From positions 43,714 to 107,713 of the forward strand of contig NZ_FOCZ01000022.1 in NCBI RefSeq assembly GCF_900110245.1: 64,000 nt of DNA, in the 5' to 3' direction. The position numbers and the translations under genes are program-made. The DNA comes from Niastella yeongjuensis (GTDB lineage Bacteria > Bacteroidota > Bacteroidia > Chitinophagales > Chitinophagaceae). Position 1 is the stretch's first letter. Each line of letters begins with the position of its first letter. Below, piece after piece: positions 62,864 through 64,000 of the stretch. The notes beneath the pieces are model-generated. The model was not told where the DNA came from. It made no database searches and saw only the letters and a list, made by a program, of their open reading frames with translations.

Positions 62864-63733
62864 TTAGTGATAGCCGTATTCTTTTAACATGTACTCGTTA
62901 TCGCGCCACTTGGGCCGCACTTTAACAAACAGTTCCAGAAACACTTTTTGTCCAAGAAACTGCTCTATATCCTTTCTTGCTTCCGTACCTAACTGTCTGA
63001 TCATTTTACCACCAACGCCCAGTAAAATGCCTTTCTGGGTTTCCCGGTTCACGATTATGTCAGCAGCAATTTTTATCAGTGATGACTTCTCTTTGAACTC
63101 GTTCACAATAACCGTTGTATGATAAGGTATTTCTTCCTGGTATAAATAGAAGATCTTTTCCCGGATCATTTCCGCGCAAAAAAAGCGGGTGGGAAGATCG
63201 GTCATTTCATCGCCTTCAAAGAAAGGTGGATTTTCGGGAAGCAATTTCAGGATGGCGTCGATCAAATCCTTCAACCCTGTTTTATTAAGGGCTGAGATGC
63301 CTACCAGGCCCTTGCAATAGGATTTGGCCCCAAAGAGCTCGAACACCGCTTTCTTTTTTGCCTCAGACGCTTCATCCAGTTTATTGATGACGATGATGGC
63401 GGGTACTTTTAGCCGTAGTGCTTCAAAAATGGCATTTACTTCTTCGTGGTTTTCGTTCACATCCACCAGCAGGAGGGCCACGTCGGTATCTTCGAGGGCC
63501 TGTTTTACTGCGTGCATCATTTTTTCCTGGAGTTTATACTTAGGTTCAATGATACCGGGGGTGTCGGAAAAGATGATCTGGTACTCTGGCTCGGTTAAAA
63601 TGCCCTTGATGCGGTGGCGGGTGGTTTGCACTTTGGGAGATACAATAGCCAGCTTTTCGCCCATAAGAGCGTTGAGCAAAGTGCTTTTACCCGCGTTGGG
63701 GCGTCCGAATATGCTAACAAAACCCGCTTTCAT
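62864..63733 (-). CDS. era: GTPase Era
   Basis: 289 residues. GRPNAGKSTLLNAL (G1), FSDTPGI (G3), NKLDE (G4), and a C-terminal KH domain (ILLGVGGKMIRQLGTEARKDI). Binds 16S rRNA 3' end. Upstream of der by 19 nt; same transcript. Confidence 0.96.
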   Translation of the reverse strand: MKAGFVSIFGRPNAGKSTLLNALMGEKLAIVSPKVQTTRHRIKGILTEPEYQIIFSDTPGIIEPKYKLQEKMMHAVKQALEDTDVALLLVDVNENHEEVNAIFEALRLKVPAIIVINKLDEASEAKKKAVFELFGAKSYCKGLVGISALNKTGLKDLIDAILKLLPENPPFFEGDEMTDLPTRFFCAEMIREKIFYLYQEEIPYHTTVIVNEFKEKSSLIKIAADIIVNRETQKGILLGVGGKMIRQLGTEARKDIEQFLGQKVFLELFVKVRPKWRDNEYMLKEYGYH

Positions 63734-63773
63734 CTATTTTTAAATTCCTGCAAAGGTAAAAGATTAAAATAAG

Positions 63774-63805
63774 TTTGGTGGCAAACATATATACCTTTAT
63801 CTTTG
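63774..63805 (+). promoter_or_regulatory. Bacteroidota promoter, plus strand
   Basis: -33 TTTG (63774-63777), 20-nt spacer, -7 TATCTTTG (63798-63805). Divergent from era; transcript would start near 63811. No CDS is seen before the window end. Confidence 0.65.
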
Positions 63806-63940
63806 CACTCCAATTAACGAAGACGGTTTAGTGAAGAAGGGTTGGGAATAAAGATGTTAGGTGATTGGGAAGTTCTTAAAAGCAGATTTATTTAACTTAT
63901 TATATCGCGAAGTAAATAGCGATATTCGAAAAATATACAT

Positions 63941-64000
63941 CGCGAAGTAGAGCAGCGGTAGCTCGTCGGGCTCATATCCGCCAGCTGGCGGACGCGGTTC
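63941..64000 (+). other. initiator-tRNA-like sequence with palindrome after A37 (cut by window end)
   Basis: CGCGAAGTAGAGCAGCGGTA then GCTCGTCGGGCTCATA matches the 5' half of an initiator tRNA-Met up to A37. It is followed by TCCGCCAGCTGGCGGA (63977-63992), then CGCGGTTC, which matches the start of the T arm. The palindrome stands in place of ACCCGAAGGT. So the tRNA cannot fold normally. Window ends here. Confidence 0.75.

Overview
The window is 64 kb of a Bacteroidota chromosome. The evidence is two secreted proteins with type IX secretion C-terminal sorting-like domains, a TonB-dependent receptor, paired DUF1573 proteins, a fused E1 alpha/beta 2-oxoacid dehydrogenase, and promoters of the TTTG-N18..20-TAnnTTTG type. 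Gene content and wording of several proteins (EF-P, DUF1801, DUF262 remnant) suggest Chitinophagaceae (Niastella/Chitinophaga-like); the family is an inference.

Region 1 (1-9.1 kb) holds a 5'-truncated M1 aminopeptidase, a broken CAP-domain gene, several small hypothetical genes, and an AhpD-like / AraC regulator / TauE-type exporter group. The exporter's base composition looks foreign. Region 2 (8.6-16.2 kb) is an accessory patch: gene remnants, an orphan full-length kdpA without kdpB/C, a methyltransferase, a CorA-type transporter, a DUF6882-like protein, an AAA+ ATPase with nuclease-like C-terminus and a palindromic site at its start codon, a frameshifted DUF262 remnant, and the single intact tRNA (Met, CAT) surrounded by tRNA fragments fused to a 16-bp palindrome.

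Region 3 (16.2-25 kb) has a UvrD-like helicase, a TetR-controlled SDR/SDR/AraC module with two matching operators, and a translationally coupled TonB receptor-PnuC-NadR operon that reads as nicotinamide riboside uptake and conversion to NAD. Region 4 (25-44.7 kb) contains a large T9SS cargo, an aminotransferase, two DUF1573 proteins, fused E1, PhzF, YebC, amino-acid and dicarboxylate transporters, a DedA fusion, an MFS carrier, GT9 and secreted proteins. Region 5 (44.9-63.7 kb) is mostly core: mdh, a thioredoxin-like protein, BlaI/BlaR1-type pair, efp-accB-accC, ispH, GH13 amylase, DegP, LuxC-like reductase, ferredoxin, ddl, two PASTA proteins flanking a rhodanese, der and era.

The most unusual signal is the palindrome TCCGCCAGCTGGCGGA. 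In three places it is joined to tRNA-CAT gene sequence exactly after A37. In two of them, one elongator-Met and one initiator-like, it replaces the same 10 nt. Other notable points are an Arg32-type EF-P, octamer and heptamer arrays that begin in stop codons, compound stem-loops in otherwise empty intergenic DNA, and a transporter and a DedA protein each carrying an extra extracytoplasmic domain.
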